The notes below the pieces were generated by a model, which did no database searches, had not been told where the DNA came from, and was given only the letters and a program-made list of their open reading frames with translations. A stretch of 64,000 nt of DNA, taken from the NCBI RefSeq assembly GCF_019649055.1, contig NW_026570221.1, positions 4,030,001-4,094,000 on the forward strand. The letters are read 5' to 3'. Both the position numbers and the translations under genes were made by a program. This DNA is from Paramacrobiotus metropolitanus (lineage: Eukaryota; Tardigrada; Eutardigrada; Parachela; Macrobiotidae). This document shows positions 50,112 to 60,880 of the stretch, one piece after another; positions within the stretch are counted from its first letter, which is position 1, and every line of letters starts with the position of its first letter.

Positions 50112-51814
50112 TTACCGGTTCAGAAAGGTCAAGCTGAAAGGGCAGCTTCGGAAACAATTGAGAAAGGTCACGACTGACAAGGCACAGAGCGCGATTCTCA
50201 AGTTACTTTCGAACCAGGCTCGCGCGAAGACGTAGCAGAGCGTAATCGTCAGCACACTTCCGAACCACGCTCTGTACCGAATATGACAGAAGAGCCGAAA
50301 GAGGCAGAAGAGCCGAAACAGGAAAAAGAGCCAAAAGAGGCAGAAGAGCCAAAAGAGGCGGAAGAGCCAGTTAAGAAGAAAAGAGGAAGACAGAAGAAAG
50401 AGAATAAAGATTTTGAAACACCAGTCACAATAAAGCTTAACCAAGAGGCGGGGAATTTAGCCACGGTTGAGGAAACCGAAAGGTCACACCCTGCTAAGAA
50501 ATTGGTGGAAAGCGCAGAGCACGGATCTTAAGTAGCGCCTAAATCAACGCTTACTTTCGAACCACACTCCGCTACCAACGTTAACGATGACCTTTCAAGA
50601 GCAGAGCAGATCAAAGCCGTCAAAAAGAAGGCCGATCAACACGGTCAACGAATTGCAAACGAAATCGAAAAGCAAAAGGTCAAGAAAACGAAGAAAACTC
50701 CGAAGCCGACTCCAGAACAGATTCTGAGAGGGGAAGTCCAAAACGAAGATGAAGCCGACAAAGCATTACTTGATCGGATAACTAAAGGACGAAAACAAAT
50801 AAACCCGAAAATCCTGCTTATAGGAGTTTATAATATTAAGACTGGAAGTTGGGACGGCATAAAGGTCATCAGAAATAAGCCCGCAAATCAAAGTCATTTT
50901 CGATTACGCCGTTGACTGAAAATCGCTCACGAATGATTGGCGCAAAACGAAGAAGGACGGAAGGATCAAAGAGCGAGCGAAACAGCTAAAGGTCATTTCA
51001 CTTTAGCGGGAAGTTCTGCCGGGGCGGAAGGTCACCCGAGCTTAAGTAAAAGAAGAACGAAGTTGACTTCGCTGAAAGTTGCTCATGAGAGAATGGTACT
51101 GAGCAGGCAAGAAGGGAAGGTCCAAGAAGCGATTGAGGCAGAAAGGTGATCAGACTCGAACTGAAAAGTTGGAAGATAAAGGTCATCAGACTTTATCCGG
51201 AAAGCTGGCAGCTAAAGGTCAGCAGAAATTGCAGCCGGGGGGAAGGTCACCCGAGCTCAAACGAAAAGAAGAAGCGCCTATTTTGGAAGATCTAGATGGA
51301 AAAAGTACCAGCACTCATCCAGATGCAAAGAAGGACTGAAAGGTCGTGGTGCTGATGTAGCAGAGGAAGGTCACCATACATCAGCAAGAAGCAAAGTGTG
51401 GGAGGAAGGCCCACCACACAAGATGAACAGTTAGAATCAGTAACGAATAAGAGTGCGCAGAGCGCGATCTACTTTCGAACCACACTCTGCAAGAAGAGTA
51501 GAATTGGCGAAGGGGCTAAGGCACTTAGCGAGTGGGCTAAGATGGGAAAGGTCACCCATACTGTTGAAAACGGTTCAGTCAAGAAGGATGACAAAGGTCA
51601 TCACGAAATAGCAGCGAAAGTTTAAGCTCAGCACTGAATAGGCTTGTCATCATAGGCGTAAAGATAGACGCTGGAAAATGAAATCAGTGAAAGGTCACGG
51701 GACTTACAATTTTTGAGATTGTAGGTGAAAACGGTGAAAAATGGCTGAATGGAGCCAAACTGATCAGAAGACATAGAAGGGACAGAGACCATCGATCGTA
51801 AAGGTCACCGCGAC
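50112..51814 (+). pseudogene. post-integrase accessory remnants of element B
   Basis: Short broken frames. 50283-50531 has a tandem EPKEAE repeat followed by KKKRGRQKK, an AT-hook-like basic patch. Stretches near 50200, 50540 and 51470 repeat TTTCGAACCACGCTC-like text preceded by GCAGAGC. AAAGGTCA sites continue throughout. No complete gene is left. Confidence 0.45.
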
Positions 51815-52682
51815 TTGTTGACCAGTTACAACGAGGATTGCCCGGATTACAAGCGCAACAACATACTTTCAAGTGAACGATTCCCGTGTTGGGAATGCGT
51901 GGTTGCCGTGCCGATGCCAAATCAGCTCCAGATAATACCGCAGGAAGCAAAAATAGGCAACCTAGATGTATTTCGACACCTGGTCAGGAGAAAAACGTGG
52001 CTAAAACTATCACCCGAAGATAGAGTGATCTTGGAGAATAAATACCGAATGTGGGTAGGACACAGACCTGGATGGGACGTCACCCTTGAACTTCCGAAAA
52101 CTGCGGAAGCGAATGCGTTCAGAAAGAAGCTCGAAGAAGTCACAACGAGAATGGTGCAAAGAAAAGCGCGAAGCAGAACGAAAGCGGTTGGAAGAAAGAG
52201 AAAAAGCTGCAGCAGAGAATGGTTTAGCCAATGCAGCTAAAGGTCATACGGGACTTGCAGTATCCGTTTTGGGGGCGATATTTAAGAAACAAGAGGTAGA
52301 GGAGGCGATAATCCGCGATTTACTCATCCAGCAATTGGACATCATCCTCAAGGATCCACTCTCACTTACAAAAGAGGAATATACGATATTCCTGCAGGAA
52401 AAGGTCAACCTGACGAAAGGAGGCCGATCGTCGCAGGTCATCAAAATTGTGATCGAGGACAAAGTCGAGGAAATGCGCAAGTTCCATACGCAAGAAAAAG
52501 AAATGACGGAGACCTTTAGCAATTTCAAGAAAGACGAGTTCAAACGACCAAAATCATCGCTGAGAAAAAGGTATCAGTCGGGCTTAGAAAGGTCAGCCGA
52601 CAAAAATGAAAGGTCACGCGTCTACGAAAGGTCATCCGATCATTCTCGAGAAAGGTCAAGGAACTTAAAAGGTCACGCGTAG
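51815..52682 (+). pseudogene. element B 3' accessory gene, two frames
   Basis: 51815-52240 starts like a folded protein (CPDYK...PCWECVVAVP, Trp/Arg-rich, LSPEDRVILENKYRMW) and then shifts at about 52140. The other frame, to 52682, continues as a Glu/Arg/Lys helix, then a segment around residues 55-140 (GLAVSVLGAIFKKQEVEEAI, IFLQEKVNL), and ends in ERS repeats driven by the octamer. It occupies the same place as ORF X/Y in element A, but I see no sequence similarity to them. Confidence 0.5.
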
Positions 52683-54160
52683 ACGAAAGGTCATCCAATC
52701 ATTCTCGAGAAAGGTCACAGGATTTGGAAAGTGAGGATGGTTGACGCAAGAAGTCACCGGGTCCGTATTCAGCGCAGACGCAACCGAAATCGGCACAGCG
52801 GTGATAGCAGCCGGAGCTGCAAGAGAGGGAAAGGGAACCTCGGGATCGAACGTCTGACCAAAATGAAAAACAAAGACGACGTTTCGATCGGAACCGCGGC
52901 AATGGTTCGAATGATCAGTGACGACCTTTAGGGCATCGCTGATGTGCTAGTTACGGCCATCAGTCGGCAGCACAGAGAAGGGTGTTAAAGGCACAGTATC
53001 AGGGCGGAAGCGACGTAACGTTTTGAATTGTCATATCGTTCATGTCTTGTTGTTTGCAGAAATTTGTTGCAGGTGATTAATGCGATCTAAAATAAGGGGA
53101 GTTACGGAGGTCATCCGGCCCTGGAAGCAGGAAGAGTAACGGCGCTAACCGGCCTTCCACATTATATTTAAACGTCACCTTTAGACTGTAGTTGCGGCCT
53201 ACAAAGTCGGCACACTCTTGCGGAATGACAAAAGCCACAAGGGTGAAAAAGAGAAGGAGTTCAAGAAAAATTGAAGAAAAACTTATCAAATAACGAGGTT
53301 ACGGCGATAACCGGCCTCAGAAGAAGAGGAGTTACGGCATTAACCGGCCCTCGAACCTGGTAAGGAAAAGAAAAAGTGCGCGTTATTGGAAGAAGGCTAC
53401 GGCGTTACACCGGCCCTCTTCTGCAATAAAAGAAAAAGAAAGGATGTGCGACCGAAGAAAATGGTTAAAAAAGAAAGATGACCTTTGCAAGGGAGGCAAG
53501 CAGAATTGCTTGAAAGCCAAAAATCGGCTAAGTCCCTCCATGACCTTTAATATGGAATTCATGATGGAAAGAGGATGACCTTTTGGGACCGTCACTGCCC
53601 AAATGAGTCGCACATCAGATGAGAAAGGGATGACCTTTGAGAACTTCACTGCTCAACGAGTCATCGATCAACGTTAAAGAGAATGACCTTGCCAGGGAGG
53701 AAGCATCAAGCTTGTCTTTAAAGACGTCCCTCCATGACGAAAAGAAGAATCTCATTATGGCAGAAGTCGTACTTGATACGCCAATTATCCAAAGATCAAG
53801 CATCAGTATTCAGAAGTCGTACAGTGATACGCACCTATTCCTTAAAGCGGATCTCATTTGTGATTAAAAGATTGCTCACAGAGCGGAATGACCAAAGTGG
53901 ATTACGGTTGACAGGACCCAGTGACCTTTACGAGTCGGAGGATCCTAGTCGTTTCGATTACAAATTCTGTTGATATTTTGTACTGTTCTTCTTTTGTTTC
54001 GAGATCTCTCTTTATTCATATATGTAATTGGAATTTTGTGATTGTTAAAAGGAGAATAAAATCTCGATGTTTTATTATGCGCACAGACGAGCCGTCAAGG
54101 ATCCCAAGGAATTGGACGTGGATATTGCTTCGACGGAGCTCAGCCTCCCACCCAGAGGCA
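52683..54160 (+). other. 3' noncoding part of element B
   Basis: About 1.5 kb without a convincing gene. Holds five copies of a GTTACGGCGNTAACCGGCC-type word (53099-53420) and TGACCTTT sites near 53480, 53540, 53578, 53630 and 53927. A purine-rich stretch AAAAGGAGAATAAAA lies near 54047, about 100 bp before the LTR, not adjacent to it. Confidence 0.55.
53099..53420 (+). repeat. five short hairpin words GGTTACGGCGATAACC
   Basis: Copies near 53099, 53137, 53296, 53330 and 53396, each with GGCC at the right side. The best form, GGTTA-CGGCGA-TAACC, folds into a 5-bp stem with a 6-nt loop. They are unequally spaced and lie only in the 3' noncoding part. Confidence 0.6.
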
Positions 54161-54494
54161 TATGAGCGCAGGCGTACTCAGCGTACACCCTCGCTTTGCA
54201 GTCTGTTGTGTTTGTTGCGCGCCCGCCTACGTGTGGCGAACGCATGGTGTTCTGTGCGCACCCGCATCATGTGGCGGTTACGTGTGCCATTCTTGCGCTT
54301 GCTGCAGTCAGCAATGCGAAGTTGTCCATGAGGAAATTCTATCGAATTTAGTCTTATCTGTAAAGTTCTCGCAATCGCGCTGTTTCTCGCTTTCTATAGC
54401 GTAGGCGCTGTGTAGCATTGCCAGATCTGTTTGGTAGGCAGAATTCCGTTAATTCTGTTCCTACGCGTGAACCTTTACCAGGTCCACGCTTATA
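54161..54494 (+). repeat. 3' LTR of element B
   Basis: 334 bp, about 97% identical to the 5' copy, with the same TATGAGCG...CGCTTATA ends, followed by ATTG. Confidence 0.88.
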
Positions 54495-54498
54495 ATTG
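54495..54498. repeat. target-site duplication of element B, right copy
   Basis: ATTG, equal to 36090-36093. Confidence 0.75.
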
Positions 54499-56046
54499 GA
54501 AAGGTAACATGTATGATATGAAATAGTAAAGATACCGATCGCCCAAACCGTTCGGCGGAATAAAGAAGCGTCCCGGCTGAGGATCTGCCCCGACGCTCTG
54601 CAACCAATATCGTACACCAATCAGAACGCAGGAAGCGGTTTTAAAAATACTTGGCGGCTGTAGGCCGGCCAGCGTCGCCTCGATCGCTGTCCAAACATTT
54701 GCATGTTTCGGAGTAGACTGAGAGTATAAGACTCTAACCTAGCAGTAGCCATCTTTTCCAACAGATTCGTACAAGAAGAGACCTAACCCGAGCAAACGAC
54801 CTTCTAAAGCCAGAAACATCAAAAATCAACGGAATACAACAGCTGTGCACCCGAAATAAGGATCTGGTGTTTTCTAGTTTGTGCACATATAGAATAATCT
54901 TTTCTGTCCTTAAAAACATCATGAAACGTTCGAAAGGGGAAACTTTAAACGTTCGATATATTTTCATTATTATATAACTTATATTATATTATGTTATAGT
55001 TTGCCTTATACGAAACGAAACTGCTTTTTGTGTTCGTCATCAATTGTAAACTCGGGCAACGCTTTATTTGTATTCTCCACGTAAACAGTAGACATAAGCA
55101 GTACGCACATACACAGCACAATACTTGACAATGTTGGTAATTTGTTGTTGCTATTGTCTACTGAATTTGATCTTATTGAGAAAGGGTTTTTCAGTTCGCA
55201 GGATATTACGGTACATTACAGCTCTTTAACTGTCATAGAGTAATTAACTAACACGGCGCAGCACTATGTACGAAAACGGACATTGTTATGCAAAAGGTGC
55301 GCATGCGTTTGATTCTGCACAATCCTGGAGGATTGAGGCTTAGCAGTTTGCTCGTTTTTTTATACTGCCTGTTGGTAAAGAAGACTGATCAATAAGCGAT
55401 CATTGCGACATCCATGTTTTCTACTCTCGGTTATGCCACAAACTCACCTTGAAAACTGGCAGATTTTTAGGCTGCGAATACGCACTCCGGCCCGAGTTGA
55501 AACCTAGATCCAGGCTTTTGATAACGGAAAGCGTACAAAGAGAAGAAAGCAGGCGGACAGACTTAACAGCGGGTGTTCTTTCCGGATACACTGACAGTAA
55601 GCGCAACCGCTGCTGTCAGGTAATTAAAGACTTGAGCCAACCGAAAAAAATAAACCGGAACAATAACTGTTTATCGAATTAAAGACACAATCATAATAAT
55701 ACGACTAATAATTTTTTTACCAAACACAACCAACATTTCTTTTGGTCTGATTATTTTTGGTCAAGACTAAATGACATGATTGTTATTGCTGAAAAAATTA
55801 GTTGCGAATGCTTTGATGCGCTGGCTTGTGATATAACACGCGCATAGCGTGTTGCTGCACATCGGGCAGTCGTAAAAGTTGATAGTTAAGGAAAAAACGA
55901 AAGCGAATCAAATGGAGTTATTTAGACGTACGAAACTACTGGAAATCATTGTTCTGTCTCGCGATAATCGGAAGCTTGCATTAGTTACTCATGTCATCCC
56001 CTTTCACAAGCGTGTGCCACTTGCCAGTCTATGCACAACTCCGATG
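54499..56046. other. no gene recognised
   Basis: AT-rich around 54960-55010, otherwise unremarkable. Contains the downstream flank of the right-hand gene. No clear polyadenylation signal AATAAA was found on the minus strand near 56046. Confidence 0.4.
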
Positions 56047-56792
56047 CTATAAACCGGCAACAAATCCAATAGGCGCTGGCATAAAGGTTTTCTTGCAGTT
56101 TCGCTTTGGGCAGGTTGCTACTACGAAATTGCCGGTGAATTTGTTGGCTGGGGACATTTGCAAACAGTTTGGACATTGATAAGGTAATTGCTGGATTGAA
56201 TAAGGAAGCTGTCGGGCTAAATCGTGTGCCTTTTTGTACCCGGAGAGCGTAAACTCCTGTTTTTCCTCTTCGCTCAATGCGCTTTCTTCCCAGTAAACTT
56301 CAAAATATTTACAGTCCAAGACAGAATTATCAGCAACTCGAAACAGCCCGTTGTCGGCAAATGATTTTCCTCTCGAATTCAGAAACACCAGACAAACGGG
56401 ATCGCAGTGGATCAGTACAACCGCATGGCCGTCGGTTGGCTCGTTGCCACATCCTCCCAAGTCATTTTTCATCAGGATGCCTTGTTTGTTACTCTTGTAG
56501 AATTGATTGAAATTCTCGTTTTGTCGTTTGCTGAGACGATACGTGGCAATTAGAGGGCGGCCACCATTCAAAGCTTGTCTTGCTTCGCACCCGGTAGTGT
56601 ATTCACCGTCTCTATTTGCATCGCGCCTGTCTCCGGCTTCACAGTCCGATTTGACATTCAACTGGCGATATTTCAGCCGATACTTTGTTGCAAATGTTTT
56701 GATTACTGTCTCTGTGTTCGCCGAACTGGTTCCAAATTCATTAACAAATTCATTATACAAATCTGTGAATGCAGGTACACCTCCTTCTCGGC
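56047..56792 (-). CDS. terminal exon: papain-like peptidase core and zinc ribbon
   Basis: Begins after acceptor ATATTGCAG at 56793; two bases complete a codon with the last base of the previous exon, giving an uninterrupted RIQGREGGVPAF. The catalytic-His region (TDGHAVVLIHCD) and Asn region (LNSRGKSFADNGLFRV) match family C1 (papain), where GHAV and NSWGxxWGxxG are standard; Trp of NSWG is replaced by Arg. An Asn-Thr-Glu motif (GTSSANTETVI) lies where the fold expects it. The end has C-x2-C and C-x4-C pairs (CPNCLQ and CPKRNC), a zinc ribbon. Ends at 56047. Confidence 0.8.
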
Positions 56793-56929
56793 CTGCAATA
56801 TATATTTACTCCGAATTACTTTACACTGAATAGAACGTGGTCTCGGCGTGCAAAACATCTCTGATTTTACGGACGTACTGATACAATAGAACTACAGTTT
56901 AAAATCATGCCGACCCTATAATAACTGAC

Positions 56930-58202
56930 CTTGTATCCGCTTCATGACCAGATGGAAAACAGTCGCCGTTGCGTAGGCGTAGCAGGTTGCATCTTGTTGT
57001 TTACGAGGCGAATTTGCGGCGGCCTGCATCTCGCAATTGATATAATCATCCAGGGCGACCCTAGCAATTAAATTCGCTGTCGCGTCACCACTGTTAGCTA
57101 AGGACTGCACCACGGTTGTAAAATCTTCGATGGCTTCGGGATCGTTAACGAAAGCAAACAGTCTGACTTCCCCCTCTTCTGGAATCTTCCATTTCCGGCG
57201 TCTGAGAAACTGTACAGCGGGATGTCGGCATGGTACGGTAGTGCAAAGTCTAAATAGCGCTCGTCGTTGCTCGCACAACCATTTTTGATAGGCGGGATCT
57301 AGTTTTGTTGTTTCCCACGTTTGCTCGCTCCAGCAGATCTCGTCATCTCGATAATGCAAGGTTTTGCATTGCTTAAGCTCGTCATTGTCGGTGATAAAAC
57401 AAGTGGCCACGTTTACTTTTAGACCGGGCGGTACGATTGGTATCGTGCCGTCGGTGGTATAGCCGTCGGTCATTAAAAACAGCATCTTCCGCTCTGCGCC
57501 GAAGCTATTGTTATTTCTTGAAGAGAAAACGCGGTCGATAAGGCCACGTCTCTGTCGGAAAGGGGCATTCTTTTCACTAGAGTTGCCTTTACCTTTCAGA
57601 ATGGAATAGGCGGCTAATAAGGCGGCGCACATCGGTGTATTGTCTCCGTAAATGTAGGGTTCTATACTCTGGATAATCCGATCGAGTTGATCCTTTGTTA
57701 GCTTTTGGGTTCGTTTTTCGTTTTTATTTTTTCCAGCTGCTTCTGTTATTATGCTAACCGCCACCTCCAACTGGACGGAATCAGGCCGACTATGTCTTTT
57801 AAGGATATGATCGGTACATTTTCTAATTTGGTTTCTGGCATTCTCTCGCTCATTTTCTGGTGTATCGTCGATCGCTCTTGAAGACAACCGTTTGGTAGAA
57901 CCGAATCCGGCAATATAACAGAGCACGTTATCCACAAAATTACCGGATGCCGACTTTATGCTTGAAGATTTTGCCGCTAACTCTGTCCGTCCTTGCAAAC
58001 CACAGAAAACGTCCTTTGCTGGCGTCTGTCGGCACACACGCGGTAGCGTATTGACAGCTTCCGCCAAGAACCCTCGCTCCGTGGAGTGGAAGGTATGCAA
58101 GAAGAAGCACTCGTCGTGCGTCAGGTATTTCCGTACATACTGAGCACAGTTGGGTGCGCCGTTGTTTTCCAACAAAGCGATCAATAAATCAAACCCTGGA
58201 CC
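56930..58202 (-). CDS. exon: vWA C-terminal part and peptidase catalytic Cys
   Basis: Opens after acceptor TTTATAG with GPGFDLLIALLENNG in phase 0 and ends phase 1 at donor GTCAGT (intron 56929-56793, 137 bp). About residues 130-240 hold the second half of a von Willebrand A fold: the MIDAS Thr in GDNTPMCAALLA and the strand LFLMTDGYTTDG. After a Cys/Trp-rich spacer, the last 30 residues (QDATCYAYATATVFHL) match the catalytic-Cys helix of papain-like peptidases (CGSCWAFA). This joins a vWA domain to a C1 peptidase in one chain. A Ser-rich patch near residue 75 is not a good DxSxS motif. Confidence 0.8.
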
Positions 58203-59586
58203 CTATAAATATAATTGTACGATACGCACTAGTTTTTGCTAACCAACCATGTATACTTAGGTGTATTTTCGAAGGTGTTACAGAGTAGTACATTAACTTT
58301 TCCGATCTGCCTCGAAGATGGACCGTGAGTTGGGAAATTAACTACGGTATCTGTAAACTCTGAACCAAGCTTGAACAAGCCATGTAATCATTGTAATGCG
58401 TCACTGTAAAGCCAATTTTTTTGCCAAAAAAATGCGTGAATTTTTCGGGCAAGGGCTAACTGGGCTATCAATTCAGATACAACGAGAGAACGTGATTTGC
58501 GTGATGGGCACGATCCCATGCACAGAAAGCATAAAAGAAATATTTAATGTTTTAGGCATTGCTGCCCTCGCATGCTGTTGTGAATATCGAAATGCTTCTT
58601 TTCCAGTACGTTATACCTCATTTCTAGAATGCGATCGTCACGAATCGTGCAATGGTTATCCTTGTTTCAGACAGCAAATTCACTCTTATCTGTGCATGCT
58701 TGCTTGAAAGCTCTACGTTAATCCTTTACAAGAGTTATAATCCTTACCAAAATGATTTACATACCTGCTGCAAGACCGCTGTTCTGCTATTCCCACTCGC
58801 AGTGCAGTATTCGAGAACGTCATGCACTGAAAGCTCAATTAAACGACGATATGGAACCTGTGTCGAAAAAGGCATCTGGGAAGTAGTATGTATATGCCAC
58901 AAGCACAGCAAAGAGCGTCTTCCAGGTCAACATACTGAACGCCGTGGACGCTTGTCACCGGCAAAAAGTTGTGCGGGTTGGTGGCAAGTGAAATCACTTC
59001 AACCTTCTTGCTGAAGTCCGGCAGAAAGGATAAAAAAACGTAATCGGAACACTGCGGATACGGATCCGAATATGATTACCAATCAAAACGGCCTGCAATC
59101 ATTGGCTAGAAAAATTTAAAAAGAGGCGGAGATTTGCATTCGGCCGATTCGGGTTCGTATTCAAAGTGTTCCGGTTATGTTATTTAATAACATAGGTATA
59201 TGGGACTAAAGTGGGCGCAGTCCGCAGAAAAGGTTGATGCGACTCACAATGACCGAATCAGTTGCTGGCTCGGCAGTCATGCTTCGCACTGCATTTATGC
59301 GCACTGCACAATACTACTTCAAAGAGTCACAACTTTAATGTGAATGTTACTACTAACAAATATAGCGTTTGCTGCTATACACTAGCAAGTGTCCACAGCG
59401 TTTAGTATGTTGACCTGCAAGTCGTTGTTTAGCTGTCGAGCATATGTTCAAGTTCGGAAGTATTCTTGTAGAACTTTATGTTCCTGCCAGATTCCAACAG
59501 GAAGTTTGATGTGCGTTTATACCGTCCAATGTTAATCAGTTTACATTCCTGCCCGGCGCTGCTTCAGACGCTAGTTACATACATAC
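58203..59586 (-). other. intron of the vWA-peptidase gene
   Basis: 1384 bp between the exon ending at 59587 (donor GTATGT) and the exon starting at 58202 (acceptor TTTATAG). Small ORFs inside show no domain. I see no RNA gene or mobile element. Confidence 0.6.
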
Positions 59587-59784
59587 TTCAGAGAAGTCGT
59601 CTTCCAACTCTTCAAAAAAACCCGTGACTAGGCCTTCCTCGGCACTTCCTTCCTGGTCTTCTGATGAGCTTGCGTATCTGGTTAGCAGTAAGAGATATTT
59701 GTTGTATTTGAGAAAATTTCCATATTTGGTTGCTAGAGCTTGTCGTGCACTGAGTAATCTTTCGACCGTGTTAACCGAGGACTC
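59587..59784 (-). CDS. exon of the vWA-peptidase gene, 66 codons
   Basis: Acceptor TTTCTGTTTCTAG and donor GTATGT bound an open 198-nt frame in phase 0 at both ends. The peptide starts ESSVNTVERLLSARQALATK and is Leu/Tyr-rich helical, then acidic (EELEDDFSE). It joins in frame to the next exon (GPGFDLL). It was too short and lacked a start codon, so a start-based ORF search misses it. Confidence 0.65.
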
Positions 59785-60092
59785 CTAGAAACAGAAAACG
59801 GCATCTTTGATTTACAGTAATTCACATCCTTTCACCTTCGTAGCTGAGTTCGTATGACCCGCTCCGACTGTGACTCCACGCGAAAGCTTTGGCTCCTTCG
59901 TTCTTTCGGAGTTAAAGTTATGTCCTTGTACGTATCACGTACGTATCAATTTTGTTTTGTGGAACATCAACTGTCAATGATGATTTTATCGAATTTAATT
60001 TATTTTCTCCTACTTATTGGAGAATGTTTCCGTTTGCAGTGAATTCGAAAAATGTTGGTGGGTGGTAGCACTACAATGGATAATCCCAACAC

Positions 60093-60319
60093 CTTTTAGT
60101 GGAGGCGGCATATTTCCAAGCGCCTCTTCCTAAGCCAGAGAAGGTCTCGGTGTTCATTGGCAACGTCGACTCAGTCGAGCCTTCGACCATGCCATATCTG
60201 TTTTCTACCGCCCGCGATGCAAAAGCTTTTGCATCGCGATTTTGCAGATTTTGCAACCCATGAACAGGAAAGAAAGTAATTATTTTCCCAACTTGCGGAT
60301 CCTGAGGCTTTTGTTGCCG
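60093..60319 (-). CDS. probable exon of the vWA-peptidase gene
   Basis: A good acceptor (pyrimidine-rich, TTACCAG) at 60320 opens a frame reading QDPQVGKIITFFPVHGL and on to GRGAWKYAAS. It looks protein-like. The 3' end is uncertain: the best donor (AAAAG/GTGTTG) leaves phase 2, which does not fit the phase-0 exon at 59784, so a small exon or other donor may be missing. Confidence 0.45.
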
Positions 60320-60414
60320 CTGGTAATTTTATTGAAGAAAATTGGGAGAAACGGTTCAATTCGTGCAGCGCATCGACTTTTATTTATTAAGTTTCTCTGA
60401 GTAAACGCACTTAC

Positions 60415-60681
60415 TTTTTTCTGCCTGTCGGCTTCTGGTGTCCTGCTTGGAGCATCAGCACCGGATTCTTGGAAAGGCCCACTTTCAGGTGGTGAAATGG
60501 CGTAGCATACGAGTACTTCATGATAAGCCCAGTATTTTTGCATTTTGCTGGAAATGATTTTTTCCACGTTCATTTCGCTTGTCAGTTTCTCAAGTAGTCC
60601 CTGATCCATTTCATGGGTCACATCTCCTACTAACCAATAGAAAGGATGCGCAGAGTCAAAACGCGGACTTACATCGAGCAA
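60415..60681 (-). CDS. probable exon of the vWA-peptidase gene
   Basis: Ends at a strong donor GTAAGTG in phase 0. The frame reads FYWLVGDVTHEMDQG and HEVLVCYAISPPESG; no family recognised. The frame stays open upstream to about 60880 through a strong inverted repeat, so the 5' end cannot be fixed. Candidate acceptors are TATTTCGAG near 60700 and others close by. Confidence 0.5.
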
Positions 60682-60769
60682 CAGCGACTTACATCGAAGC
60701 TCGAAATAGGCGTACCAAGTTCCAATTGGCTGGGCTTCGATGTAAGTCGCTTTTTGCTCGATGTCTGTC
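60666..60769. repeat. inverted repeat, 35-bp arms
   Basis: 60666-60700 pairs with 60734-60769 with few mismatches around a 33-nt loop. The arms carry GACTTACATCGA twice. It overlaps the probable exon start and may affect splicing there. Confidence 0.75.
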
Positions 60770-60772
60770 GGT

Positions 60773-60843
60773 GGGCGTCGACGAAAACCGTTACCAACAT
60801 GGGCGCACCTTGTAACGGGTCTAAGCGACGCCCAGGTACTTAC
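60773..60843. repeat. nested stem structure
   Basis: GGGCGTCG (60773-60780) pairs with CGACGCCC (60836-60843); inside, CCGTTAC (60788-60794) pairs with GTAACGG (60812-60818). It directly follows the neighbouring inverted repeat, and the two may form one foldback element. Confidence 0.6.
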
Positions 60844-60880
60844 AAACTTCGCTTTTCCGCGATTTTTATTGGTGGTTCAG

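Larger units (their letters stand above)
36094..54494 (+). mobile_element. retroelement B: 18.4-kb Ty3/gypsy-type element, degenerate
   Basis: Bounded by two 334-bp LTRs and an ATTG duplication. Order: 5' LTR, primer site, about 1.4-kb leader, gag with coiled coil, capsid and zinc knuckle, a repeat-rich spacer, protease, a second repeat-rich spacer, RT/RNase H, integrase, about 2.6 kb of accessory coding remnants, about 1.5 kb of noncoding sequence and the 3' LTR. Its protease and integrase closely resemble those of element A (shared VTHYCVA, VLLGxDFLA, VERQMQT). LTR divergence of about 10 sites in 334 and many stops and frameshifts show an old, inactive copy. The DNA is saturated with AAAGGTCA. 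Confidence 0.93.

Noticed and set aside
37042-53945. AAAGGTCA enrichment as a by-product of an ERS peptide repeat
   Set aside because: The octamer occurs in all three frames, on both strands and in noncoding DNA.
58396-59014. Plus-strand ORFs of 103 and 120 codons
   Set aside because: They lie in the intron of the minus-strand gene, have no domain and no splice support.
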